Assembly (NCBI GenBank): GCA_016721245.1
Contig: JADKIQ010000003.1
Coordinates: 1-64,000, forward strand
Direction of reading: 5' to 3'
Source: Sphingobacteriales bacterium
Lineage (GTDB): Bacteria; Bacteroidota; Bacteroidia; Chitinophagales; JADIYW01
DNA length: 64,000 nucleotides
Shown: piece by piece, positions 18,095-26,264 of the stretch
How the letters are laid out: the number at the start of each line of letters is the position of its first letter
How positions within the stretch are numbered: the first letter of the stretch is position 1
Notes under the pieces: generated by a model
What the model was told of the DNA's origin: nothing
Seen by the model: only the letters and a program-made list of their open reading frames with translations
Database searches by the model: none
Position numbers and translations under genes: made by a program

Positions 18095-18682
18095 TTATTT
18101 TTCGCCTGTTTTAATAGCAACGTTGGCAATTTTGCTAAATGCATATTCTATGATTTTAATAGTTCTGCCATTAGCTGTAACATTTATTTTTGCCCAGCCA
18201 TAATATTTTTGGTTTTCTGCACCACCTTCATAAAGTCTAAATCCAACGTACTTATCGCCATTGCCGGCTAAATTTCCTTTTGGTAATCCTGGGTTTGCAA
18301 CATAATCATTAGAAATGCTAGAGTAAGTTCTCCAGCTTTCTGAAGTGGAATCAACAGTAACTCCTGCATTCATAGCTTTAGTGTATCCATTTTCATCTAA
18401 TGTTTCTCCATCGGCATTGTTTACATAAAACTGAATATCGTCAGGGTCACTTTCCCAACTTATTACAACACTAACAGCTAAGCCTTTTGCTTCAAAAGGA
18501 ATATAGCCAACATACTCAAATCTATCACTTAGTGTTGGTTGCGGAAAAAATGATTTTAATGTAGTATCAACTTTGTGATATTCTATATTCGGATTTAATT
18601 TTTCAGTATCATCTTTTTTGCAAGATGCAATGCCAATAAATACGAATAGTATAATGCTTGTAATAATTTTGATGTTTTTCAT
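18095..18682 (-). CDS. Lipoprotein (195 aa), paralogue of the 5840-6418 protein
   Basis: The signal peptide MKNIKIITSIILFVFIGIASC is followed by KKDDTE. The C-terminus 'GNGDKYVGFRLYEGG', 'YYGWAKINV' and 'VAIKTGEK' matches the tail of the protein at 5840-6418. A 'GW--' strand followed by an 'I-E-A--' strand and the final 'AIK-GEK' define the shared module. It sits 10 bases upstream of the next array gene's start, as in an operon. Function unknown. Confidence 0.75.
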   Translation of the reverse strand: MKNIKIITSIILFVFIGIASCKKDDTEKLNPNIEYHKVDTTLKSFFPQPTLSDRFEYVGYIPFEAKGLAVSVVISWESDPDDIQFYVNNADGETLDENGYTKAMNAGVTVDSTSESWRTYSSISNDYVANPGLPKGNLAGNGDKYVGFRLYEGGAENQKYYGWAKINVTANGRTIKIIEYAFSKIANVAIKTGEK

Positions 18683-18692
18683 AGCTTTATTT

Positions 18693-19268
18693 TTAGTTTT
18701 TATAGATGGTTAATTCGCCTGAAACTGTTGCTGTTGCATTTAGTTCGCCTTTGTTATACATCATGCTTGGTTGCAATGTAAGATTAGAGAAATTGCATTT
18801 TATTTCATTGCCATTTACTACAAAATCTAACTTACCAGTGTTATCATCGCTTTCCCAAATCATAGTTGATGTACTTCGCATGTCAGCATAGCTAACTGTA
18901 ACATTGTTTGCGTCTTTATCATCAATACTATATTTGTTTATTTTGTAAGTTGATGTAGCATCAGGTAGTTTGTCATTTTTGAAACTTATGCTGAATAATT
19001 TTGCGGGAAAACTATCGTCAGGCACAGCAATGGTTAGCGTTCCCATAGATGTTACTGCACCGCAAACGCCATTTATTTCGTATGTTTTCCCATTACATTG
19101 AAGCGTAACTTTTCCTTTGCCAGCTTTGCCTTGTTCTGCAGTAGATGATTTTATTTCATCCATGTTTTGCTCGATAGCTGTTTCAACACTATCTGTTTTG
19201 TTGGATTTGCATGCAATAAATAAAAGGTTGCATGCAAATATTAATGTGATAAGTTTATTTGTTTTCAT
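18693..19268 (-). CDS. Lipoprotein (191 aa), beta-rich
   Basis: The signal peptide MKTNKLITLIFACNLLFIAC is followed by KSNKTDS. The mature protein has a short acidic linker, then KGKVTLQCNGKTYEINGVCG and further beta strands ending ATATVSGELTIYKN. The paired cysteines (LQCNGK, GVCGAV) could form a disulfide. The plan 'short linker plus DUF6252-like beta domain' fits the neighbours at 19872-20345 and 5317-5829 loosely. No catalytic motif; function unknown. Confidence 0.72.
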   Translation of the reverse strand: MKTNKLITLIFACNLLFIACKSNKTDSVETAIEQNMDEIKSSTAEQGKAGKGKVTLQCNGKTYEINGVCGAVTSMGTLTIAVPDDSFPAKLFSISFKNDKLPDATSTYKINKYSIDDKDANNVTVSYADMRSTSTMIWESDDNTGKLDFVVNGNEIKCNFSNLTLQPSMMYNKGELNATATVSGELTIYKN

Positions 19269-19287
19269 TTTTTGTAACTTTAAATTG

Positions 19288-19854
19288 TTAGTCTTTTACA
19301 AATGTAAATCCAACACCACCGAACGTATAATTCACAGATTCTCCGAACATACCATCGATTGAGGATGATGTTGGTTGTGCCTGATATACATACCTGTACA
19401 GACCAATATTACCATACACCTGATTCATACCATTTGTTCTTAAATATTGATATTGTGGTTTGTCTAAATCATTAAATGTTAGTTGAAAATCATTACCAGC
19501 ATTTACTACCATTGGTGTTATTCCACTAAAAATAGTTCTTCCAGTATCTGCAGCCGTAATATTAATACTAACAGAATCTTTTTTGCCGGTGTCTATATTA
19601 ATGATATTAATTTGATATACTCCAATTGATGGTGTGCATAATGCTAATTGATTAATAACTCCATTACTAGTAATATTAAACTGGTATCCAACTGCATAAG
19701 CACCTACTGAACCATTAGAGATAGTTTCGGTAAAATCTCTTTGTATAGAATCTAAGACAGTTTGACGTGGTTTAAGAATTGATGTCGCTTCTTTTTTGCA
19801 ACCAATTATACTTATTGCTAAAGCAAATGCTATGATATATATATGTACTTTCAT
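19288..19854 (-). CDS. Lipoprotein (188 aa), DUF4082-like beta-sandwich
   Basis: The signal peptide MKVHIYIIAFALAISIIGC is followed by KKEATS. The body reads 'AVGYQFNITSNGVINQLALC', then 'GVYQINIINIDTGKKDSV' and 'FSGITPMVVNAGNDFQLTFND'. This order (G-F-v---G-I--l / Y-v-l-d / F--I-p--V-AG--y-l) is that of DUF4082-type beta-sandwich domains that often decorate secreted proteins. It ends VGFTFVKD. Part of the minus-strand array. Ligand unknown. Confidence 0.72.
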   Translation of the reverse strand: MKVHIYIIAFALAISIIGCKKEATSILKPRQTVLDSIQRDFTETISNGSVGAYAVGYQFNITSNGVINQLALCTPSIGVYQINIINIDTGKKDSVSINITAADTGRTIFSGITPMVVNAGNDFQLTFNDLDKPQYQYLRTNGMNQVYGNIGLYRYVYQAQPTSSSIDGMFGESVNYTFGGVGFTFVKD

Positions 19855-19871
19855 TTTTTAAAATTTAAATA

Positions 19872-20345
19872 TTAGAAATTAATACTTGCACTGTTTACTG
19901 TTATAGATGAAGTTCCTGCACCAGTTGAAACTAAATCTACATTGCTAATAGTGATTTTTTTACCAGAAACAGATATTGTTTGTGGTCCATCATTTTCATA
20001 TGTATGAAACATTGAAGCATCTGCAGATATAGATACTTCGCCAGATGGTGTGTCAATTATTGAAGCACCAACATCGAAAGTTCCACCAGCTTCTGCTTCT
20101 GCTTTGTTGTGAAACGTAATTTGTAATAAACCATACGGAGAATTTTGTTCGCATAAGATAGAATAGTTGCCGTTTGAAAATGTTTGAATGCTTGTTTCTC
20201 CAGAATAGGAAACACCATCTATTGAGAAAGTGCCTGTTTTTCCTGTACTTCCACCGTTTTTGTCTTTTTTACAAGAGGTTGCTACGATTGCTAAAGCAAA
20301 GAATAGTAGGATCGAAAGTGTTTTGATTGTTTTAGTTGTTTTCAT
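19872..20345 (-). CDS. Lipoprotein (157 aa), DUF6252-like
   Basis: The signal peptide MKTTKTIKTLSILLFFALAI then VATSC is followed by KKDKNGGS. The mature domain starts 'TGTFSIDGVSYSGETSIQTF', has a central 'GLLQITFHNKAEAEAGGTFD' and ends SITVNSASINF, a compact beta-barrel-like plan shared with the 5317-5829 protein. The glycine-rich linker after the lipobox suggests surface display. Function unknown. Confidence 0.75.
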   Translation of the reverse strand: MKTTKTIKTLSILLFFALAIVATSCKKDKNGGSTGKTGTFSIDGVSYSGETSIQTFSNGNYSILCEQNSPYGLLQITFHNKAEAEAGGTFDVGASIIDTPSGEVSISADASMFHTYENDGPQTISVSGKKITISNVDLVSTGAGTSSITVNSASINF

Positions 20346-20371
20346 TTTTTGTAATTTATTTGTTAGAAAAT

Positions 20372-20761
20372 TTAAAATATCTTGTTATATGCTTTTTGTA
20401 ATGCTTCCGTTAATTGTGTGTTTTTGCCATCGGTGTAATCTTCAAAAAATGATTGCGACATGCCAACGTTTACATCGTTTGTTGTGCCTGTGAAAAATAC
20501 ATTCGCGGTTTCATCAAACAGATACAGCCAGCAATCATACAATATTTTATCTTGGTCGTTAGCATCAACAACATCAAATAAAAGAACGTAACCATCTTCT
20601 ATGTTGCCATCACCACATTGTTCTAATAAATGCTCTGGTGTTGTATATTCTTTTCCAAAGCCAGCTGTAGCACACATTGCCATTTGCTCTAGATAAATTG
20701 CTGATAATTCTTTATAGTTTTCACCAGTAATTTTTCTCTTATTTTTAAATATCAATTCCAT
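20372..20761 (-). CDS. Cytoplasmic hypothetical protein (129 aa)
   Basis: No signal peptide. It begins MELIFKNKRKITGENYKELS and is acidic, with FVVDANDQDKILYDCWLYLF-like central strands and end LTEALQKAYNKIF. It lies between two lipoprotein genes of the array, 26 bases downstream of the preceding coding region. I do not recognise the family. Like 16833-17279 it is a single small soluble domain in an otherwise exported set, which makes it a point of interest for how the array works. Confidence 0.65.
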   Translation of the reverse strand: MELIFKNKRKITGENYKELSAIYLEQMAMCATAGFGKEYTTPEHLLEQCGDGNIEDGYVLLFDVVDANDQDKILYDCWLYLFDETANVFFTGTTNDVNVGMSQSFFEDYTDGKNTQLTEALQKAYNKIF

Positions 20762-20792
20762 TGCAGTCCTTTTTTTATGATTTTTGATGCGA

Positions 20793-21227
20793 TTATTTTA
20801 AATTAATATTTGGTCCTACTTGGATAGCATTACAGCTTAGCGGATTTATGGTGTTTGTAAAATCATAATAGTATACAAAACCGGTTTGGTCTTTTACTTT
20901 TATTTCGATTTTATATCGTTTATTACTGATAAGTACATTTGCAGTTATTGCAGTACTGTCATCGCAAGAAGGTGCAGTTTCCCAAAAAACATCATCTACA
21001 GTAGATGTTGCTACCACTTCATTGTCTACATAAAATGTAAGCGTTTCAGCTCCATCATCTAAAAGATTTCGAGATGTTTCTTCGTTAAACCAAAAGACCA
21101 TCTTATGATATTCCAGAAATTCTGTTGGATCTTGTGCACAAGAACTTAGCAATGTCATAATTGTAATGAATAATGACATAATACATGTTTTTCTGATTGC
21201 TTTCATTTTGTTGTTTTGTACTTTCAT
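20793..21227 (-). CDS. Lipoprotein (144 aa; 137 aa from the second start)
   Basis: Two starts are possible: ATG 21227 (MKVQNNK) and ATG 21206 (MKAIRKTCIMSLFITIMTLL). The second gives a normal signal peptide with lipobox LLSSC then AQDPTE. The mature protein is beta-rich, with TLTFYVDNEVVATSTVDDVF and three further cysteines, and ends NAIQVGPNINLK. Function unknown; array member. Confidence 0.68.
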   Translation of the reverse strand: MKVQNNKMKAIRKTCIMSLFITIMTLLSSCAQDPTEFLEYHKMVFWFNEETSRNLLDDGAETLTFYVDNEVVATSTVDDVFWETAPSCDDSTAITANVLISNKRYKIEIKVKDQTGFVYYYDFTNTINPLSCNAIQVGPNINLK

Positions 21228-21389
21228 ACTTCTGTTTTTTTGTTGATGTAAAGTTGCTGGTTTCTTGATGTTTACACAACCAAATTATTCTTGTTTTGTG
21301 AGTGTTCGATATTGTTTTTTGTGTGTATTTGTATGATATAGAATACTTTGCGTGTGTTTTTGCATGTATTTTTTAGTTTGTATTTAGCT

Positions 21390-21683
21390 TTAATTAATTT
21401 TAATATTGTTTTCGGCATTTCCTGATTTTGGATGCACACCCATAATCGCATCATTACATAATGTACAAACTAAACCAAGCTCTGAACCTACTTTGTTGTC
21501 TTTATAATCATGTATTATTATGGTAGCATCAAAATGAAATTTCTCTTTTAGCTTTTGTGGATTTAAAATTGCATCGTAGTAAATCCATTCTCTGCAATTC
21601 TTCGACCATACTTGACCTCTATACACTTCTGCAATGTTTTCACTCTTTAGAAAGTCTTCTAAAGATTTTAAATGAATGCACAT
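21390..21683 (-). CDS. Cytoplasmic hypothetical protein (97 aa)
   Basis: No signal peptide. MCIHLKSLEDFLKSENIAEV, then CREWIYYDAILN, FHFDATIIIHDYKDNKVGSE and a C-x2-C pair (LVCTLCNDAIM) in the C-terminal third. The C-x2-C and other cysteines could bind a metal or form a disulfide. It starts 7 bases after the stop of the HMA-like gene at 21691, so they are probably co-translated. Not recognised. Confidence 0.6.
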   Translation of the reverse strand: MCIHLKSLEDFLKSENIAEVYRGQVWSKNCREWIYYDAILNPQKLKEKFHFDATIIIHDYKDNKVGSELGLVCTLCNDAIMGVHPKSGNAENNIKIN

Positions 21684-21690
21684 GATTTTA

Positions 21691-22005
21691 TTATTTTGTT
21701 TTCTTCACTGTTTTGCATAAATTTTTTTCACCATTTTTTGGCGCAATTCCATTTGCAGTGAAACCACATTCGGTAATTTTTTCTACAATATCATTGTATG
21801 GTGTTCCGTCTGAACTGTAATCTAAGGTGATGGTTCCGTCAGTGGAAAATTTGACTTCGAATACACCATCTAATTTTTTTAGTTCATTTGTAATTCTGTC
21901 TTGTCCGGCTTTGCAAGTAGCATTGGTTCTAATAGTGTTGTTGTCTTGTGCTTTTACTGCAAATGATGCAGATAGTAAAAGCAATGTGATGAATATATTT
22001 TTCAT
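21691..22005 (-). CDS. Secreted HMA-fold-like protein (104 aa)
   Basis: The signal peptide MKNIFITLLLLSASFAVKAQ is followed by a ferredoxin-like heavy-metal-associated domain: 'TNATCKAGQDRITNELKKLD', 'VFEVKFSTDGTITLDY', 'IVEKITECGFTAN'. In classical HMA domains the first loop carries CxxC. Here only one Cys is left (TCKAG), with a second in the later ECGF, so metal binding may be altered. It ends in a Lys-rich tail. The gene sits in the lipoprotein array, 7 bases from the next gene. A periplasmic binding role is likely; copper handling is only a possibility. Confidence 0.65.
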   Translation of the reverse strand: MKNIFITLLLLSASFAVKAQDNNTIRTNATCKAGQDRITNELKKLDGVFEVKFSTDGTITLDYSSDGTPYNDIVEKITECGFTANGIAPKNGEKNLCKTVKKTK

Positions 22006-22058
22006 TTTCTGTAAATTTTATTGTGATAAATTATTTTATGTTTGTTGTGGCTTTTTAT

Positions 22059-22952
22059 TTATTTGCTAAAATCGAATGGCAATTCATTGCCGTTGTTCGA
22101 TCCAAATTCATTAAAAAATGCGTTGTTAAAATCGATAGGTGTTGAGTTTATTTGAAACGATGGATTGTTTGTGTTTTTGTTTATTCTATCAATTATATAT
22201 AGTTTTTGTCCATCAAAATCAAAGAAATAATAATTGTCTGGATTTGTTTTTTCGTTAGTGCAAGTAACTGCATCAATTGTTTTCCAAGGTATGTTTTCGC
22301 AAGTAGGACAAATATCTGACAAGTTATTTTCTAAAATTAAATCAGCACCAGTTCTAAATCCATAGTACAGATATTTCTGATTTGGAAAATCGTAAAAAAT
22401 GTAAGTGCTTGTTTTTGAGTTGTTATCGTAAGCTTGCTCTAAAGAAAATGTAGCAGCACTAAATTTGCTAATTTTGTTAGATGTAATTGGCATATCTGGA
22501 AAATCACCTATAAAAGTGTTAAAGGTTTTAAATCCAACTGGATCACCTAAAGGCCATCTTAAATTACCTTGGTTATATACTTTGTCATCAGCAGGATCAA
22601 ATAGTCTTACGTTTGTTGTAATAAACGAATTGGTATTATTGGTTGGTAATTCAAAAGCACTTGGTGTAATAATTCTTTCTAAATTAAATTTTGTATAGTC
22701 ATCTGGCGACATTTGTACAATGCGCCATTCGTTGCCTTTTTTCTGATAAAAATCTAAGCTAACCATGTAGCCATCGTTGTCTGTTGTAATGTTTACTAGT
22801 TTTGTAAATTGCCAGCCTTCTGGTGTTGCGTTTTCTTTTTTGCAAGAAACAAGAATTGTACTGAGTAATATAACACTCAAAAGTAGTTTAGTAATTGATT
22901 TACTCGTTGACTTTGTTTCTAAATCGTTGAGTTTTTGGTAGATCGTTTTCAT
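22059..22952 (-). CDS. Lipoprotein (297 aa) with extended N-terminus
   Basis: It starts MKTIYQKLNDLETKSTSKSI, then a hydrophobic stretch and lipobox STILVSC followed by KKENAT, so a cytoplasmic leader of about 20 residues precedes the signal, as at 16300-16788 and 237-662. The mature part is beta-rich, with repeated short Tyr/Phe strands (KTSTYIFYDFPNQKYLYYGF, YYFFDFDGQKLYIIDRIN), and a CPTCENIP pair. First gene of the array's lipoprotein run, just downstream of helical protein copy B. Function unknown. Confidence 0.7.
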   Translation of the reverse strand: MKTIYQKLNDLETKSTSKSITKLLLSVILLSTILVSCKKENATPEGWQFTKLVNITTDNDGYMVSLDFYQKKGNEWRIVQMSPDDYTKFNLERIITPSAFELPTNNTNSFITTNVRLFDPADDKVYNQGNLRWPLGDPVGFKTFNTFIGDFPDMPITSNKISKFSAATFSLEQAYDNNSKTSTYIFYDFPNQKYLYYGFRTGADLILENNLSDICPTCENIPWKTIDAVTCTNEKTNPDNYYFFDFDGQKLYIIDRINKNTNNPSFQINSTPIDFNNAFFNEFGSNNGNELPFDFSK

Positions 22953-23081
22953 AATTCATTTTTTGTTGATGTAAAACTGCATCAAACAGAAAATGAAACA
23001 AAACGTAGTATTTTAATTTTGTGAGTAGCTATATTATGGATTACTGTTTTAAGTAATTGAAAAACAGTGTTTTAAATTGAT

Positions 23082-24550
23082 TTATGAGCTATGTTTTTTA
23101 ATAAGATTTAGCTCAATTTCATCTTTTATCCATAAATAAGTTGAAACTAATTTAAATTCAGCAGGTGCAGTTTTTTCAAATTCAAGAATGCCATCTTGCA
23201 ATGTCTTTATGTCTTTTTCTGGCCATTTCTTTTGTAAACTATTTTTTTGTGAAACAGTATAGAGTCGTTTAAAAATAGTAGCAACAGGTTGATAATATTG
23301 CATATTGTCAGAAGAAGATTTTGCTTGCAATAAACTATTGATAACAGAAATAGCAGTCTCATATTCACCAATCAAATAAAAGTAGGCAGACTTTATCATC
23401 TTAAGTACATAGTTTTGAGGAAATGGTGCAGCATCTAAATCATAAGTAATATAAGTTGCCAGGTTCTTGGTGTCACGAAGAAATAAATAACACAGCAATC
23501 TATTATATAACAGCATGTTTTTATACAATGAGTTCTCTATAGTAAATTCATTTTCTAATGTGTGTAATGCTTCTTTATAAAATTTACATTTCACTAAGTT
23601 GGTTATGTAGTTTACATAAAAAACAGTTTTATTATGTACGTTTAATTTATCTGCATCTGCTTTGATTTTACTTAGTGTTTCATGTGCCTCTAAAAAATGA
23701 CCAAAGGAAGAAATTTCTCTGCCTTTTCCCATTAAAACCAAAAAGCGAGCTTCATGTAAAAGTTTATTTTTCTTATATAGTGGTTCAATTATTTCTATGG
23801 CTTCATTCAAGTGTTTAAGTTGGTTTTCAAATGAATTTGGATCATCAGATATGGTAAACGATTGTGAAAAGTTATTAAAAAAATTACTGATAGGATTTTT
23901 TTCTAACACAATATGAAATTCATCTAGTAGTAAAGTTTCTCGTTGTTCTAATTTGTGATTGTAAGATATCCAGTTATAATAGGAACTTTGTACATTCAAT
24001 TTGGCACAATAAGCAGAAATCATATCTTTCAAAACTTGCCTGCTGTCTTTGATTTGAGCCGGATATTCATTCATGCGTTTAATTAAATCCGGAACTTTAT
24101 GATGTAAATTATTTAACTGTAATAAGCAAGCATCCATAACAAAAGAATAGGATGCATAATCATCTTTTTCTTTCAACAAAGTTTCGTGTTTTTCATCCAT
24201 GCCATCACTAAACTTTAATTTATCATACGCATGTATTAACAACCAATCATTATACGCTTGATTGTTCTTAGAAAAATGTTCATGTTCTTTCTGAATTAAA
24301 AATGTTTCCAGTTCTTCTTTCAGTATACGTATTTCATTACGCCATAAATAGTCATTTTTTTCGGAATAAGATTTGGCAAATAATTTTTAAATAACAAACT
24401 TTTATCCAGTTGTTCTTCATTTTTTGCAATAGTTATAAGCTTATAAAATTTCTCGGTTCGTTGTTTTTTAGAAACAGCAAAAAATTTCTGTATTTCTTTA
24501 GGATAGTGTAATTCAATCTTTTGAACTAACAGGATAACAGGATGCAGCAT
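23082..24550 (-). CDS. Helical-repeat-like protein of ~490 aa, copy B (frameshifted near N-terminus)
   Basis: I take ATG 24550 (MLHPVILLVQKIELHYPKEI) as start; an ATG at 24619 adds a hydrophobic leader that copy A lacks. One lost T near 24380 breaks the frame, after which it is open to 23082. The block 'KNDYLWRNEIRILKEELETF' and the ending 'STYLWIKDEIELN' match copy A (2562-4006). The body is Leu/Tyr-rich with solenoid-like helical periodicity, no signal peptide and no catalytic motif. It directly precedes the lipoprotein array on the same strand (129 bases to the next start), so it may be co-transcribed with it. Function unknown. Confidence 0.65.
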
Positions 24551-24810
24551 GATACAAAATAAGAATTTTTGAGTTAGTAGTATTAAATCTATAAATAAAA
24601 TACACTTGAATCTGAACATATAATACCGATTGGGCTCAATTTGAGTTCAAATTCCCACCATTTTCTCTACATTTTTCTTTTTGTGAATAAGTGCTTGTTA
24701 ATAAATAGCTGTTGATAATCAGCTATTTAGATTTTTAATAAACATCAAATTCACACAAAATTCGCAGATATGCACATTTTTAGACTTATTAACATGATAA
24801 TCAACGGTAA

Positions 24811-24830
24811 AAAGTGGTAGAAAGTGGGAA
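24811..24830 (+). promoter_or_regulatory. Putative MraZ operator, two direct repeats
   Basis: AAAGTGGTAG followed directly by AAAGTGGGAA gives two AAAGTGG boxes at a 10-base step, 52 bases before mraZ. MraZ proteins studied in other bacteria bind direct repeats of about 10 bases with GTGGG/AAAGTG cores in their own promoters, so autoregulation of this cluster is likely. Confidence 0.6.
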
Positions 24831-24848
24831 TTTGTGTAACATTTAGAC

Positions 24849-24856
24849 TATTTTTG
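24849..24856 (+). promoter_or_regulatory. -7-like box (TATTTTTG) before mraZ
   Basis: TATTTTTG fits TAnnTTTG, 25 bases before the mraZ ATG and just downstream of the direct repeats, so a bound MraZ would block it. The -33 element is not clear. Confidence 0.45.
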
Positions 24857-24881
24857 TCTATCAGAATTCACCACACACCAC

Positions 24882-25343
24882 ATGAACGCATTAACAGGTC
24901 AATATGAAGTAAAAGTAGACGGCAAAGGCCGCCTTCGGTTACCGACTGATTTGTTGCGTCAGATTCCGGAAGAAACTAACAGTAAGTATGTCATCAACAA
25001 AGGGTTGGATAACTGTTTGCGCTTATATCCAATCACACAATGGAATACGATTACGGATGAAATGAACAAAAAACTGAACTGGTTTCAATCTAAAGAGCGT
25101 GAGTTTTTGCGCTATTTCTATCAGGCTGCATCACAGGTAGATTTAGACAGTAACGACAGAGTGTTGATTCCAAAAAGATTGACTGACGCGGTGGGCATTA
25201 AAGACGAAGTAGTGATTTTGGCATTTGGCGATGTAATAGAAATTTGGAACAGCGAAGTGTATTATAGTTCAGTTGCGAAAGAGCCGGAAAACTTTGCACA
25301 AATGGCCGATGAAATCTGGGCAAAATTAAACAATAACAAATAG
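24882..25343 (+). CDS. mraZ: Transcriptional regulator MraZ
   Basis: 153-residue DNA-binding protein with two SpoVT/AbrB-like swapped-hairpin units. Unit 1 is GQYEVKVDGKGRLRLPTDLL (DxKGR core) and unit 2 is DLDSNDRVLIPKRLTDAVGI, with the more variable D-x3-R core. It represses or tunes the dcw operon in bacteria where it was tested, by binding repeats in its own promoter. The first gene of the dcw cluster; the upstream AAAGTGG boxes fit that role. rsmH follows after 24 bases. Confidence 0.95.
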   Translation: MNALTGQYEVKVDGKGRLRLPTDLLRQIPEETNSKYVINKGLDNCLRLYPITQWNTITDEMNKKLNWFQSKEREFLRYFYQAASQVDLDSNDRVLIPKRLTDAVGIKDEVVILAFGDVIEIWNSEVYYSSVAKEPENFAQMADEIWAKLNNNK

Positions 25344-25367
25344 TTCTTTAAAAGAGGAGAAAAGTAC

Positions 25368-26264
25368 ATGTATCATATTCCGGTAATGTTGAATGAATGT
25401 ATGGATGGTTTGAATATCAAGCCGGACGGAATATATGTAGATGTGACTTTCGGCGGCGGCGGACATTCAACAAAAATTCTGGAACGATTAAGTGAGAAAG
25501 GAAAATTGTTTGCATTTGATGTAGATGATGATGCAAAACGAAATGTGCCAAATGATAATCGGTTCACACTAATACAGGCAAATTACAGACACTTAAAACG
25601 ATTCTTAAAATTGCACGGCATTACACGCGTACAAGGCATCTTAGCTGACTTCGGCATTTCATCGCACCAAATCGATGAACCGTCTCGTGGTTTTGCCACA
25701 CGTTTTGATGCACCGCTGGATATGCGTATGAACACCAAAGAAGGCATCAGTGCAAAAGAAGTAGTGAATACATATTCTGCAGAACAACTTCAAAATATTC
25801 TGGGATTTTACGGCGAAGTGATCAATGCAAAAACATTGGCACATAAAATTGTGGAACAGCGAAGCATTCAGCCAATTGAAACTACCAAAGATTTAGTAGA
25901 TATCTGTAAGATGGTTTCTAAAGGAATTGAGGTGAAATATTTTTCACAGGTTTTCCAGGCAATCAGAATTGAAGTAAACGATGAGTTGAATGCCATAAAA
26001 GATTTTTTACAGCAAAGTGAAGAAGTATTAGAAGAAGGCGGACGATTGGTCATCATGAGTTATCATTCTTTGGAAGACCGGCTAACCAAAAATTTCATGA
26101 AAAATGGTGTGTTTGAAGGCGAACCGGAAAAAGATGTATTCGGAAATTTTGAACATCATTTAAAAGTAATCACCAAAAAACCAATTGAAGCAAGTACTGC
26201 AGAATTGAAAATAAATTCAAGAGCAAGAAGTGCCAAATTAAGAATAGCGGAAAAAATAAAATGA
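25368..26264 (+). CDS. rsmH: 16S rRNA m4C1402 methyltransferase
   Basis: 298-residue SAM-dependent enzyme (MraW family) methylating N4 of C1402 in 16S rRNA. Features: N-terminal YHIPVMLNECMDGL, SAM motif I VDVTFGGGGHSTKILERL, FAFDVDDDA acidic loop, ADFGISSHQIDEPSRGFA, and C-terminal MSYHSLEDRLTKNFM with INSRARSAKLRIAEK. The preceding AGAGGAG at 25352 is a good ribosome binding site. It overlaps ftsL by 4 bases (ATGA). Confidence 0.96.
   Translation: MYHIPVMLNECMDGLNIKPDGIYVDVTFGGGGHSTKILERLSEKGKLFAFDVDDDAKRNVPNDNRFTLIQANYRHLKRFLKLHGITRVQGILADFGISSHQIDEPSRGFATRFDAPLDMRMNTKEGISAKEVVNTYSAEQLQNILGFYGEVINAKTLAHKIVEQRSIQPIETTKDLVDICKMVSKGIEVKYFSQVFQAIRIEVNDELNAIKDFLQQSEEVLEEGGRLVIMSYHSLEDRLTKNFMKNGVFEGEPEKDVFGNFEHHLKVITKKPIEASTAELKINSRARSAKLRIAEKIK

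Larger units (their letters stand above)
24551..24881. other. Intergenic region in front of the dcw cluster
   Basis: 331 bases between helical protein copy B and mraZ. It holds direct repeats 24811-24830 and the -7 box 24849-24856. At 24649-24671 there is an inverted partner: its complement reads GAAAATGGTGGGAATTTG, close to the direct-repeat sequence AAAGTGGGAATTTG. Nothing else is recognised. Confidence 0.5.
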
